DNA from: Larix sibirica
Taxonomy: Eukaryota; Streptophyta; Pinopsida; Pinales; Pinaceae
Length of the DNA: 11,605 nucleotides
Assembly: GCA_004151065.3 (NCBI GenBank)
Contig: NWUY0300056529.1
Span: forward strand, 6,079 to 17,683
Direction: 5' to 3'
Positions within the stretch are counted from its first letter, which is position 1; every line of letters begins with the position of its first letter. The notes under the pieces are model-generated. The model was not told the origin of the DNA. It saw nothing but the letters and a program-made list of their open reading frames with translations, and did no database searches. This document shows positions 1 through 7,347 of the stretch, one piece after another. The position numbers were made by a program, and so were the translations under genes.

Positions 1-271
1 TTTTAATGTTGCAGATGGATTCAGAGACCCCTTTCTAGGGCCATACGCAACGCTAAAATTTACAAAATTGTAAAAATTCATTCTCAAAATTGCAATTTAT
101 ATATGTTGTTAGATTTCATCAAATAACTAATATCCTTCATGTAGAAGAGTATCCTTGAATTGATGTCAACCAAACTCTAAAAGCTATCCAACACGAAGAA
201 TGAGGAGAGCAATTTTATTCACCTCTTGTAGAGGCTAAGAGGGAGAAACACAACCTTCATAATAGAACCTT
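1..271. other. AT-rich non-coding flank
   Basis: No open frame of useful length and no recognisable protein motif on either strand. The first 55 bases are less AT-rich than the rest and could be the end of an older repeat, but I cannot assign them to a family. The stretch leads directly into the 49-bp tandem repeat. Confidence 0.5.
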
Positions 272-418
272 AACCAAAATGCAAGAAATAATGCACATCC
301 AAATAATTATCCCATCACAAAACCAAAATGCAAGAAATAATGCACATCCAAATAATTATCCCATCACAAAACCAAAGTGCAAGAAATAATGCACATCCAA
401 ATAATTATCCCATCACAA
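272..418. repeat. 49-bp tandem repeat, three copies
   Basis: Three head-to-tail copies of a 49-bp unit lie at 272-320, 321-369 and 370-418. Each starts AACCAAAATG (AACCAAAGTG in the third) and ends CCCATCACAA. Copies 1 and 2 are identical, and copy 3 differs by one A-to-G change at 377. The array stops sharply on both sides. Such high identity beside heavily decayed neighbours means a recent expansion or recent homogenisation. The unit has no coding potential that I can see. Its copy number is likely to vary between individuals, as in minisatellites. Confidence 0.97.
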
Positions 419-1499
419 ATGAGGTCATAATGAAACCTTTATAGAGAGATGAGTGTGCCTTGTAGTCAAGTTCACTCATAAAATGAAATGAGTCAAGTAC
501 ATGGAGCACCACTTAGTATTTGGTGCTATGGGAAACACACAAATTGAAATTCATTTCATGGGAGGTGACATGTTGTTAATTCCCCCCATCACCCCATGTT
601 CTTAAAATTCTATTGTTCAAAAGATAGACTTGATTTTCTTGATGATTAACCAATGCTTTTAATTTTTGAAGGACATGAAAAAACTCATAGGAATTGAAAT
701 GATCAAGAAGACTTTGAACCTTGCATATCATCCTTTACACATCAATATCCCAATATTGAGAATTCTTATTTAGATGAAGAATGAAGATTAGGAATCATGG
801 ATAATAGTTATTTTATTCACCCCTAAATGCTTCAACCATTTCCAAACGGCTAATAGTTATGCTTGACTGTTAAAGGTTTCACCAAGTTCCAATGCATTTG
901 ACATTACTAGATTTCCTTTGTGATCATTAATGGCCCCACACCTACTTCCTCTTAGTTAGAAATCATTATCAATTTACTCTTTGCTTATGAATTAAATTAA
1001 GAATATTATTTTTGTATTAAATCTTGATTGCAACTAGATGTTAGTTCGAAGGACGATATAATCCAATTAAACTACAACACGGCCTTATAAAATTAGATAA
1101 CCTAGTATTGCCTTTTTTTTTCCAAGCTAGGTCGAGCCTAGGCCGCGGCTAACCCTAATATTTGTCATCCTAAACCAACAATGATGCCTTAGCTGGGGTA
1201 GTATGGGGCATGTATCCAAGGCATGCCAAAGATCAGTTCACGTCCTACCCAATGGGAGCCCATATACTGTAGTAGTTGCAACCATATGAGAGGTGTTTGA
1301 AGCACTCTAGATAAGTGCGAGCACATTTTCTCACTGTGTACATTAATATTTGCATAGTAAATATTTTGTCTAGATTTTATATCATTCTACAAATAATATG
1401 CCAATGCTATGAACTTTGAAGTACAATAATAACTTGATCATTTGTCATTATTTTAATTTTGTTTTAAACTTTTAAATATTCAATCAAAGGTTTGATGTT
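419..1499. other. Non-coding stretch with a small GC-richer patch
   Basis: About 1.1 kb without a supported gene. Most is AT-rich with stops in all frames. A GC-richer patch at about 1122-1260 follows a run of nine T (1113-1121) and includes a short inverted repeat, CTAGG-TCGAG-CCTAG, and a CCGCGG site. No tRNA, promoter or transposon terminus could be recognised. The rest may be old repeat remnants too diverged to name by eye. Confidence 0.5.
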
Positions 1500-2023
1500 T
1501 GGGAGTTGATTTGGAACTTAACATCTATTGGCATTCACAACCTTTAGAGAGAATTGAGTCCTTTCAATATTATGGCATTGGCAATAGGCACGAAAGAGGC
1601 TAAATGGAAATACTTTGATGGTGTGCCATGCAAGCTATCAAAAGAGAAAAGGAAAACCTTTGACCTATCCCTATTGTTGGATGAGCTAGCCATGACGCTT
1701 CATGAAATTGTGGATGATAAATCCCTAGGGGTTAATGGATTCTCTTTTGAGTTTTACAAAGCTACATGGGACTATGTTGGCCCTAATTTACTTTATGTAT
1801 CCAAGGATTCCAAGGATTCCTTCCGCCAATGATCTTTGATTGTTGGAATCAGTGCACAACTTATTAGATTTACCCTTAAGGTAGGGGGGTTAGAGGTCAT
1901 TATGAATTGGTAGTCCATTCCATTTCTCAACACTCATTACAAGATTATAGCCTAGGCCCTAATTTTTCTCACAACCATATTTTTCGAAAGAACAAGAACA
2001 TTAGGCCTAAATATATTAGTTTC
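1500..2023 (+). pseudogene. Plus-strand LINE reverse transcriptase fragment (broken)
   Basis: This is a remnant of the N-terminal reverse transcriptase region of a plant L1-like retrotransposon, which would copy element RNA into DNA at a chromosomal nick. The frame is open from about 1554 to 1829. It carries the segment just before RT motif 1: an acidic helix, then DDKSLGVNGFSFEFYKATWD, which matches the family pattern DDKSPGxDGFxxEFYKxxW. Past the TGA at 1830-1832, the same frame still reads as the next RT block. IRFTLK matches IKFIPK, and NW-stop-SIPFLNTHYKIIA matches NWRPIxLLNxxYKIIA, with in-frame TAG codons at 1911 and 1953. After a one-base frame change, IRPKYISF (2000-2023) resembles the next VRPxQTGF block. 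The catalytic motifs that should follow are absent, because the minus-strand LINE begins at 2024. The start upstream of 1554 is uncertain. The family differs from that of the neighbouring LINE. Confidence 0.85.
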
Positions 2024-2226
2024 TTTTTTTTTTAGAAGAAAACTCATACTTTTGTTATTTTGGTGAATCAACAAGTACATCGCAGTTCTTGTGGACAATC
2101 ACAAAGACTATCCAGCAAACAAAGAGGAAAAACCAAACATATCGATGCTAATCTGAAATAAAAGACAAAAACCCCAATATGGAGAATTGTCAAGGAAAAA
2201 AACGAGCTTCCAATTGCTCTAACAGA
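2024..2226 (-). other. LINE 3' untranslated region and poly(A) end
   Basis: In the sense direction, about 190 bases of T-rich, stop-containing sequence follow the RNase H frame. They end in TCTAAAAAAAAAAGAAAC, a run of ten A at 2033-2024. A 3' adenine tract is the normal hallmark of L1-type insertions and sets the 3' boundary of the element. The tract directly abuts the plus-strand LINE fragment. Confidence 0.85.
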
Positions 2227-2759
2227 TTATGCAAAAATATGATGTGATCCAGTATCAAAGAGATGATAATCCTGAAATTCTTCCCATGAGAGGATCCCTT
2301 CCCTTCCATTAAGAGCAAGTTTTGAAAGTCTGTCTGGTTCAGAATTCTGTTCTCTGAAAATGTGCTTGAAAAATATATGGGGGAAAGTTTTGAAGAGAGA
2401 TTTTAATCTGACACACCAAGGATTTAGATCACAACATTCAGGTTGTATTTTCCTTTCGCCCATTTGATTGTAACTCTGAAATCTCCAAGACACATCAGAT
2501 TGCCAATACCAAAGTAATGTGCCATAATGCAAAGAAGCCAAAGTGCTAGAATCTTTGCTTTCATGTTTGTGCCATTTCCACAGTTTAGTTTGAAGGTGAA
2601 CCAGTGATTTGTATTTTGATATAAGATTGCACCAGCTGCACAAATACCATATTTTGCTGTATCATCACAAAAACCAAAGGCTCCATTGAAAATTGGAAGA
2701 CTCTTGTACATCCTTGGAGGCTTTTGTATAATATGAGAAAAGTTATACTCTTTTATCAT
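2227..2759 (-). pseudogene. LINE RNase H domain, frameshifted and catalytically mutated
   Basis: This is the C-terminal RNase H of the minus-strand LINE, which would degrade the RNA strand of RNA/DNA hybrids. It is split over two overlapping frames. Frame one (2759-2424) gives FNGAFGF, then AAGAILY, NMKAKILALW and LGDFRVTIKWAKGKYNLNVV. Frame two, from about 2430 on, gives DLNPWCVRLKSL and then HIFREQNSEPDRLSKLAL. The switch lies near 2430 and looks like a single-base frameshift. The family uses four acidic residues. Here the first is Asn (FNGA for the usual DGA) and the second is Lys (KAKILAL for the usual AEILAL). The third (GDFR) and fourth (EPDRLSK) Asp remain. A TAG at 2790-2792 separates this domain from the zinc finger in the same frame. 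It is clearly non-functional. Confidence 0.88.
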
Positions 2760-2792
2760 ATTTAATAAATGTTGACAAACAAAATCATGATC

Positions 2793-3125
2793 CTAGAGGT
2801 GGTCTTCAAATATGCAGAGATTTCTGACATACCAAATTTTCCAGGATATAACTGCTGGAATGAAATTTAAAAACTTACAGTTTTTTTGCCAATGAAAACA
2901 ATTTTGGTCAAAAGTAGTGGAACCCCAGACTTGATCAATATTTCGAGTTGAGAGGACTTTTTCCCATATAACTGAAGTGTAATTGCAGCTCACCAGAATG
3001 TGATCTACAGTCTCTGAATCCAATTTGTAGAGAGGACAAATGTTTGGCCCGTGCCAACTGCTTTTAAGAAGGTTGTCCCATGTTTTCAAACCGTTTTGTA
3101 GTGCAAGCCACATAAAACATTTCAA
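2793..3125 (-). pseudogene. zf-RVT zinc-binding region of the LINE
   Basis: A 110-residue open stretch matches the zinc-binding domain found after the RT of plant L1-type elements and thought to help bind nucleic acid. KCFMWLALQNGLKTWDNL is the usual lead-in. The finger reads ICPLYKLDSETVDHILVSC, where the family has CPLCxxxxETxxHxxxxC. The second Cys has become Tyr, while the first Cys, the His and the last Cys remain. A Trp-rich tail (SWKIWYVRNLCIFEDHL) leads to the in-frame TAG at 2790-2792, after which the frame continues into RNase H. Upstream the same frame extends through KWKIPLKL, but is broken by TGA at 3147-3149 (a Trp codon in the other duplicate copy) and TAG at 3174-3176. The Met at 3125 is therefore only the first Met after a stop, not a real start. 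Confidence 0.88.
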
Positions 3126-3133
3126 TTTTAATG

Positions 3134-3986
3134 GAATCTTCCATTTTCAAAGGACAGAGAACCACCATTTCTCCTAAAGCAAACAAATTTCACGGATAAG
3201 AGCAAGGTAAGCAGTTTTTGTAGTGATGGTGCCAGTTTCAGAGTTGGAGATCCAAATGAAGGTATCCCTTTGTCCATTTAATCTGCATCCTGAAGAGTTG
3301 AGCCTGAAAATATAATCATCCCATTCAAGGGCCAAATCTCCGCTAATACCCAAATATTTAGCATTATACCTATAATATGGATCCGAATTGATGCCACGAG
3401 GATTTTTTTATCCTGTTGAGGGTGTCATAACCAATATATGCAAGATAATCAACTAAAGAGGTGGATAATTGATAGTCTCCATCCATGCCAAGGATAGGAT
3501 CAATGCCCACATTCACTTCTTTACCATTGCCAACATTCCCTGTGAGCTTATTCCCAAGCCATTGGTAGATTTTGATAAAACCCTTCCAAATAGGTGAAGC
3601 ATTTTCAAATTTTTTCTTGGGGTTTCGTATCCATAAGGTGATATTCTGTTTTATATATTTACTTATAAGAACATCGTCCAAAAGCTATTCCCAAAAATTC
3701 CCCTCCAAAATATCTTAAGTCTTAATGCAGTGTTGAACTAGAAAAGATGTTTAATACCCCATCCTCCCCAATTCTTTGGAGTTGATAGTTTTTCCCATCC
3801 AACCATTATGAGCTTTCTTTTTTTAGTCCCCCCATTCCACACGAAGCTAAACATAGCTTTCCTCATTGAATTTATGATTGAGCAAGGGACTTGGAGTAAG
3901 GAAAACCAATACACATGTATTCCAACAAGAACAACTTTAACCAATGTCAGTCTTCCCCTGATGGAAAGCATTCTATGAGTCCAGTG
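3134..3986 (-). repeat. LINE internal duplication, copy 1 (3'-proximal)
   Basis: An 853-bp segment of the LINE runs in the sense direction from the RT C-terminal HWTHRMLS motif (from 3986) to KWKI at the zinc-finger lead-in (3134). It is homologous to 3990-4778 in the same orientation, at roughly 80-85% identity by eye. The decoded parts are the RT tail (VVLVGIHVYWFSLLQVPCSI, GWEKLSTPKNWGGWGIKHLF) and the connector (3681-3370, with GNVGNGKEVNVGIDPILGMD). It retains about 64 bases missing from copy 2. Its own lesions are an extra A near 3405 that shifts the frame after RIKK, TAG at 3174-3176 and TGA at 3147-3149. It runs on naturally into the zinc finger, so its 3' side is the original arrangement. 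Confidence 0.93.
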
Positions 3987-3988
3987 GC

Positions 3989-3989
3989 N
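3989..3989. other. Single undetermined base (N) at the duplication junction
   Basis: This is the only N in the window. In the sense direction, copy 2 ends at GGAAGATTC, then N, then GCCACTGG of copy 1. The N therefore falls exactly where homology switches from the KWKI end to the HWTH start. The join is out of frame for the zinc-finger lead-in. The position suggests either a minimal assembly join or an unresolved base call at a real rearrangement breakpoint. Confidence 0.97.
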
Positions 3990-4778
3990 GAATCTTCCAT
4001 TTCCAAAGGACAGTAAACCACCATTTCTCCTCAAGAAAAATATTTTCACGAATAAGAGCAAGGTAAGTTGTTTTTGCAGTGATGGTGGCCGTTTCAAAGT
4101 TTGAGATCCAAATGAAGGTATCCACCTGCTCATTTAATCTGCAGCCTCAAGAGTTGAGTCTGAAAATATAATCCTCCGATTCAAGGGCCAAATCTCTATT
4201 GATACCCAAGTCTTTAGCATTATACCAGTAATATAGATCCGGATTGATACCAGGAGGCTTTTTAATCTTTTTGAGAGTGTTATAACCAATTTCTGCAAGG
4301 TAATCAACTAAAGTAGTGGATAGCTGATCATCTCCTTCCATGCCAAGGATAGGATCGACGCCAACTTTCACTTTTTTACCATTGCCAACATTCCATGCAA
4401 GTTTATCTTGGTGCTTCGGATCCATAGGATGAAACTCTGTTTTATATATTTACTTTTAAGAATAGAGGTCCATAAGATTTTTCCAAAAATTCCCTTCCAC
4501 AAGCTCTTGAGTCTTAATGCGACATTGAACCAGAAAAGATGTTTAATACCCCATCCTCCCCATATCTTGGGTGTTGATAATTTTTCCCATCCATCCATTA
4601 TGAGTTTTCTTTTTTCAATCCCCCTGATCCAAAGGAAGCTAAAAATAATTTTCCTCACTGAATTAATGATTGAGCAAGGGACTTGAATTAAGGAAAACCA
4701 GGACATGGGTATTCCAACAAGAACAACCTTAACCAATGTGAGTCTACTCCCAATAGAGAGCATTCCATGTGTCCAATG
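3990..4778 (-). repeat. LINE internal duplication, copy 2 (RT-proximal)
   Basis: A 789-bp direct repeat of 3134-3986. Its 5' side (4778, HWTHGMLS) is continuous with the RT domain, so that side is the original arrangement. Relative to copy 1 it lacks a net 64 bases near 4395-4440, just after the KYIKQ region. Because 64 is not a multiple of three, the RT frame ends at 4368 and the connector continues in another frame (4425-4147: NVGNGKKVKVGVDPILGMEG, LVDYLAEIGYNTLKKIKKPP). A TGA at 4147-4149 replaces a Ser codon seen as TCA in copy 1. The frame then reads on through FIWISNFET and EKWWFTVLWKWKI to the N junction. Confidence 0.93.
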
Positions 4779-5714
4779 ATTGATTTTCCTTTCCAGTTTT
4801 TCAACCATCCAAAACCAGTCTTGTGTTCTATAACTGTTAGGCTTGAGGAAGTAGCCTAAATAGGTAAAACCAATTGCCAACGAGCATACCTTGTATGCGA
4901 ATAAATGAATGATGTTGTTTATAAAACCATCCTCCAAATTATAATGAAAAAAGAAGGATTTCCTTGAGTTTACTTTCATAGCTGAAGCATTGGAAAAAAC
5001 AATGACAATTTCTAGGTAATGTTTCCACTCTTCCAAAGAATTTGTTCCAAAAATTAAAACATCATCAGCAAATAGTAAGTGAGAGATTTGAATGTCAGAT
5101 GAAATTTTTACTCCTTTGATTTTACCTTCAATTTTTGCTTGAATGATGAGCCTGCTAAATCCTTCAATGACCAACAAAAATAGCAGGGGGGATAAAGGAC
5201 ACCCCTGTTTAATACCCCTGGAGATTTTGAAAAAATCTAAAGGTGCACCATTCACCAAGACTGCAAATTGTGCTGATGAAACACAATCAAGGATCCAATT
5301 TGTAACCAGAAGAGGGATCCCAATTTGAATAAGAATAAGTCTGATGTAGCCCCAATCCACTCCGTCAAAAGCCTTTTCCAAGTCCATCTTGAGCAATATA
5401 GTCTTCAAATTTTTCTGCTTTATAGAGTGGATAGCTTCTTTAGTAATTCCTATAACATCCAAGATTTGTCTATCATGGAGAAAACCAAACTGCATAGGAG
5501 ACATGTGTTTTGACAAACAAGGTTTGAGCCGATTTGCCATAATCTTGGTAATAAGTTTGTATACCAAGTTACACAGAGAAATCAGTTTGAACTCAGAGAA
5601 ATGTGTTGGCTTATTAACTTTTGGAATTAGATTTAGGATAGTTGAGTTTAAAGCACCCGAGACAAACCCTTCATATCTGGAAAACTCCACCATATTTAAC
5701 AGGTCAACACCCAT
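4368..5714 (-). pseudogene. LINE reverse transcriptase domain (long open remnant)
   Basis: A 448-codon open stretch carries the reverse transcriptase of an L1-type non-LTR element. Recognisable blocks in order: LNLIPKVNKP (about residues 27-36), LISLCNLVYK (44-53, where the family has RPISLCN, so Pro is now Leu), QFGFLHDRQI (75-84), motif A KMDLEKAFDGVDW (109-121), motif B GIKQGCPLSPLLF (167-179), catalytic motif C LLFADDVLIF (213-222) and the thumb-side INHWTHGMLS (311-320). The presumed catalytic Asp of motif A and the FADD pair are all present. Upstream of the Met at 5714 the frame continues only to about 5724 before LINE homology ends, so this Met is not a genuine start: a full ORF2 would begin far upstream with an endonuclease. 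The frame ends early at 4368 because of the 64-bp deletion. With no endonuclease and a broken C-terminus it cannot support retrotransposition, although the RT core itself is uninterrupted. Confidence 0.95.
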
Positions 5715-5724
5715 AATATCAATT

Positions 5725-6070
5725 CCATGTGTGCGGGGTTGAATGTTAAATATAAATAATTATTCGAATGAGGTTCTTTCTATGTTTTCTATAGAGAGGG
5801 GAGTAAGGTAATTGCAACCATCTTGCGATATTGCATTGTTACATGTCCAAAGTAGTACAAGTTTTCAATGAGGCCGTTTAGAAACCATTTGGTTGGTCTA
5901 CCATTTTGGAAGTTGGTCCCTTTCCCACCATAAAGGGCAGCCCATCCATGTCCTTTCCATTTACTTCACACACTAGGGGCATATTTACTTTAGGTATTGC
6001 GAAAGCAGAAGGTTCATGTGGGTGAAGACCAAGAAAGTTGTATAGTGAACAAAAAAGACTTTTATGAGAA
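5725..6070. repeat. Repeat P, copy 1
   Basis: Homologous to 6779-7178 in the same orientation, starting at CCATGTGTGCRGGGTTGAA and ending at CTTTTATGAGAA. Shared landmarks include GTTAAATATAAAT, CTATAGAGAGGGGAGTAAGG, ATTGCAACCATCTTG, CATTTGGTTGGTCTACCATT and GGGGCATATTTACT. This copy lacks about 38 bases of the CT-rich part found in copy 2. Its left end coincides with the 5' end of the LINE and its right end abuts Q copy 1. The TATA-like AT-rich start and CT-rich tract resemble a Copia-type LTR fragment, but no primer-binding site or target-site duplication is visible, so I leave the class open. Confidence 0.88.
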
Positions 6071-6348
6071 CTTACATAAAAACTCATAGATCTCATTTGT
6101 AAGCGTTGTCCAGAGTTCAAGATACCCATCCAGTAAGTAGCTCTTTCCTCTCTCACCATTTCACAAGTGTTAGTCATGATTTTACTGAGAATATTTTATC
6201 GTGTACAGATTGGAGAATGTAGATTCTGAGCATATTTTCTCATATATTATGTCATCCAAGAAACTATTGGATCCGGGATTTACATATAGATATGATATGG
6301 TTGACATCATTGAGAAAACCCCACAACATTTCAATAAGCTCGAAATAC
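6071..6348. repeat. Repeat Q, copy 1
   Basis: First of two tandem copies with a period of 297 bases, from CTTACATAAAAACTC to AATAAGCTCGAAATAC. It shares long blocks with 6368-6648, such as GATTTTACTGAGAATATTTT, CATCCAAGAAACTATTGGAT and TAGATATGATATGG. Most differences are single substitutions, and copy 2 has three extra bases after GTCCAGAG. Some frames are open by chance on both strands, but I recognise no protein. Confidence 0.9.
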
Positions 6349-6367
6349 AGTGGTGCTGTGGGCAACG

Positions 6368-6648
6368 CTTGCATCAGAACTCGCAGATTTCATTTGTAAG
6401 AGTTGTCCAGAGAGTTCAAGATACCCATCCTGTAAATAGCTCCTTGCTCTCTCACCATTGCATAGGCATTAGTCACGATTTTACTGAGAATATTTTATCG
6501 TGTACATGTTGTAGAATGCAGAGTCTGAGCATATTTTCTCGTATATTATGTCATCCAAGAAACTATTGGATATGGGATTTACTTATAGATATGATATGGG
6601 TGACATCATTGAGAAACCTCTACAACATTTCAATAAGCTTGGCATACA
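6368..6648. repeat. Repeat Q, copy 2
   Basis: Second tandem copy of Q, separated from the first by a 19-base spacer. It starts CTTGCATCAGAACTC and ends near AATAAGCTTGGCATAC. Divergence from copy 1 is about 12-15% by eye, similar to that between the two P copies, so the P and Q duplications could be of similar age. No gene is visible. Confidence 0.9.
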
Positions 6649-6778
6649 TATCTAGTAATTTCTGTTCAAGATGAACTCAATAAATTATTATATGTATTGT
6701 GTGAAACCATACCAAAAGTAGTTTAGAGGTAGTGTCCACTGCCATGAGCTTGATGCTCCAATTGAATTTTTTCTTTAT
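6649..6778. other. Unique linker between repeats Q2 and P2
   Basis: About 130 AT-rich bases without a counterpart on the left side of P copy 1. If P were a long terminal repeat, a polypurine tract would be expected just before 6779. Instead the sequence there is pyrimidine-rich (TTTTTTCTTTATA). No gene is seen. Confidence 0.6.
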
Positions 6779-7178
6779 ACCATGTGTGCAGGGTTGAAAG
6801 TTAAATATAAATCATTATTTGAATGTATATCCTCTCCTCTCTGTTATTTCTCTGTTTGTTAGAGAGGTTCTTTCTCTGTTTTCTATAGAGAGGGGAGTAA
6901 GGGAATTGCAACCATCTTGTGCTATTGCATTGTTACATATAAAAAATAGTACAAGTTTTCATTTGGAGTATGAGGTTGTTTAGCAACCATTTGGTTGGTC
7001 TACCATTTTCCAAAGGAACTTGGTCCCTTTCCCACTATAAAGGGCAGGCCATCCCTATCCTTTCCATTTAGTTTAGACACTTGGGGCATATTTACTGCAG
7101 GTATTGGGAAAGCCGAAGGTTCACATGGATGAAGAACAGGAAAGTTGTATAGTGAAAAAAAATAAACTTTTATGAGAA
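6779..7178. repeat. Repeat P, copy 2 (longer)
   Basis: Homologous to 5725-6070 and longer mainly because of a CT-rich insertion, at about 6826-6863, relative to copy 1. That insertion includes CTCTCCTCTCT, which can pair with AGAGAGGGGAG downstream (about 6887-6897), so copy 2 could form a hairpin that copy 1 has lost. Both copies contain an open minus-strand frame with the shared motif DGLPF-x-VGKGP, but the differences between them are mostly amino-acid changing, which argues against a protein. Confidence 0.88.
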
Positions 7179-7210
7179 AATGTAAGTTATCCCAGTCCAT
7201 CCCTATAGAC

Positions 7211-7330
7211 AATAAAGTATATTTTTGAGGCACTCCTTGCTATGTTACCAATTCAAATCTAGCATTTAAGTGATGATAAAGTATACTGTTCAGATACTCC
7301 TTAAAATGTCACCAATTCAAATCTAGCATT
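7211..7330. repeat. Imperfect 56-bp tandem duplication, period 64
   Basis: 7211-7266 and 7275-7330 align without gaps over 56 bases with 10 mismatches. Both end in ACCAATTCAAATCTAGCATT, which is identical. It lies just upstream of the broken Gln-rich coding stretch and just before a second, independent local duplication. No coding role is apparent. Confidence 0.92.
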
Positions 7331-7347
7331 ACCATGTGATCCATAAT

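Larger units (their letters stand above)
2024..5724 (-). mobile_element. 5'-truncated L1-like LINE with RNase H (decayed)
   Basis: A non-LTR retrotransposon lies on the minus strand. In sense order it holds an RT domain (5714-4368), a connector region present twice, a zf-RVT zinc finger (3125-2793), RNase H (2759-2227), a 3' UTR and a poly(A) end seen as ten T at 2024-2033. ORF1 and the endonuclease are missing. Homology begins at about 5717-5724, in the conserved stretch just before the RT core, as expected from incomplete target-primed reverse transcription. Order and content match plant L1-clade ORF2 C-termini that carry RNase H. Stops, a 64-bp deletion, single-base frameshifts, an internal duplication and lost RNase H residues make it inactive. 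I found no convincing target-site duplication: the bases before 2024 do not match those after 5724. Confidence 0.95.

Noticed and set aside
272-418. CRISPR-like array.
   Set aside because: The copies are head-to-tail with no distinct spacers, and the setting is eukaryotic.
1149-1160. Telomere-like CTAACCCTAA.
   Set aside because: Only a single unit is present. Plant telomeric or interstitial arrays would show many CCCTAAA copies.
4408-5742. Plus-strand open frames at 4408-4686, 5143-5328, 5325-5513 and 5389-5742.
   Set aside because: They lie opposite the reverse transcriptase coding strand of the minus-strand LINE and have no motifs of their own.
2008-5754. TAAATATA at 2008-2015 and 5747-5754 as a target-site duplication of the minus-strand LINE.
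   Set aside because: The right copy lies more than 20 bases inside repeat P, not at the LINE edge, and the left copy is separated from the T run by further bases. The 8-mer is AT-rich and expected by chance.
6201-6674. A 157-codon plus-strand open frame across Q1 and Q2.
   Set aside because: It spans a tandem repeat, but the two copies are read in different frames, and neither gives a recognisable protein. The openness looks accidental.
5878-7233. Minus-strand open frames in both P copies (6177-5878 and 7233-7000) sharing LYNF, HPxEPSAF and NGKD-x-DGLPF-x-VGKGP.
   Set aside because: At first this looked like a duplicated exon. Comparing about 48 aligned codons gives roughly 13 amino-acid changes and 4 silent ones, plus a 5-base length difference that breaks the frame. 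That is what neutral decay gives, so there is no sign of selection on a protein.
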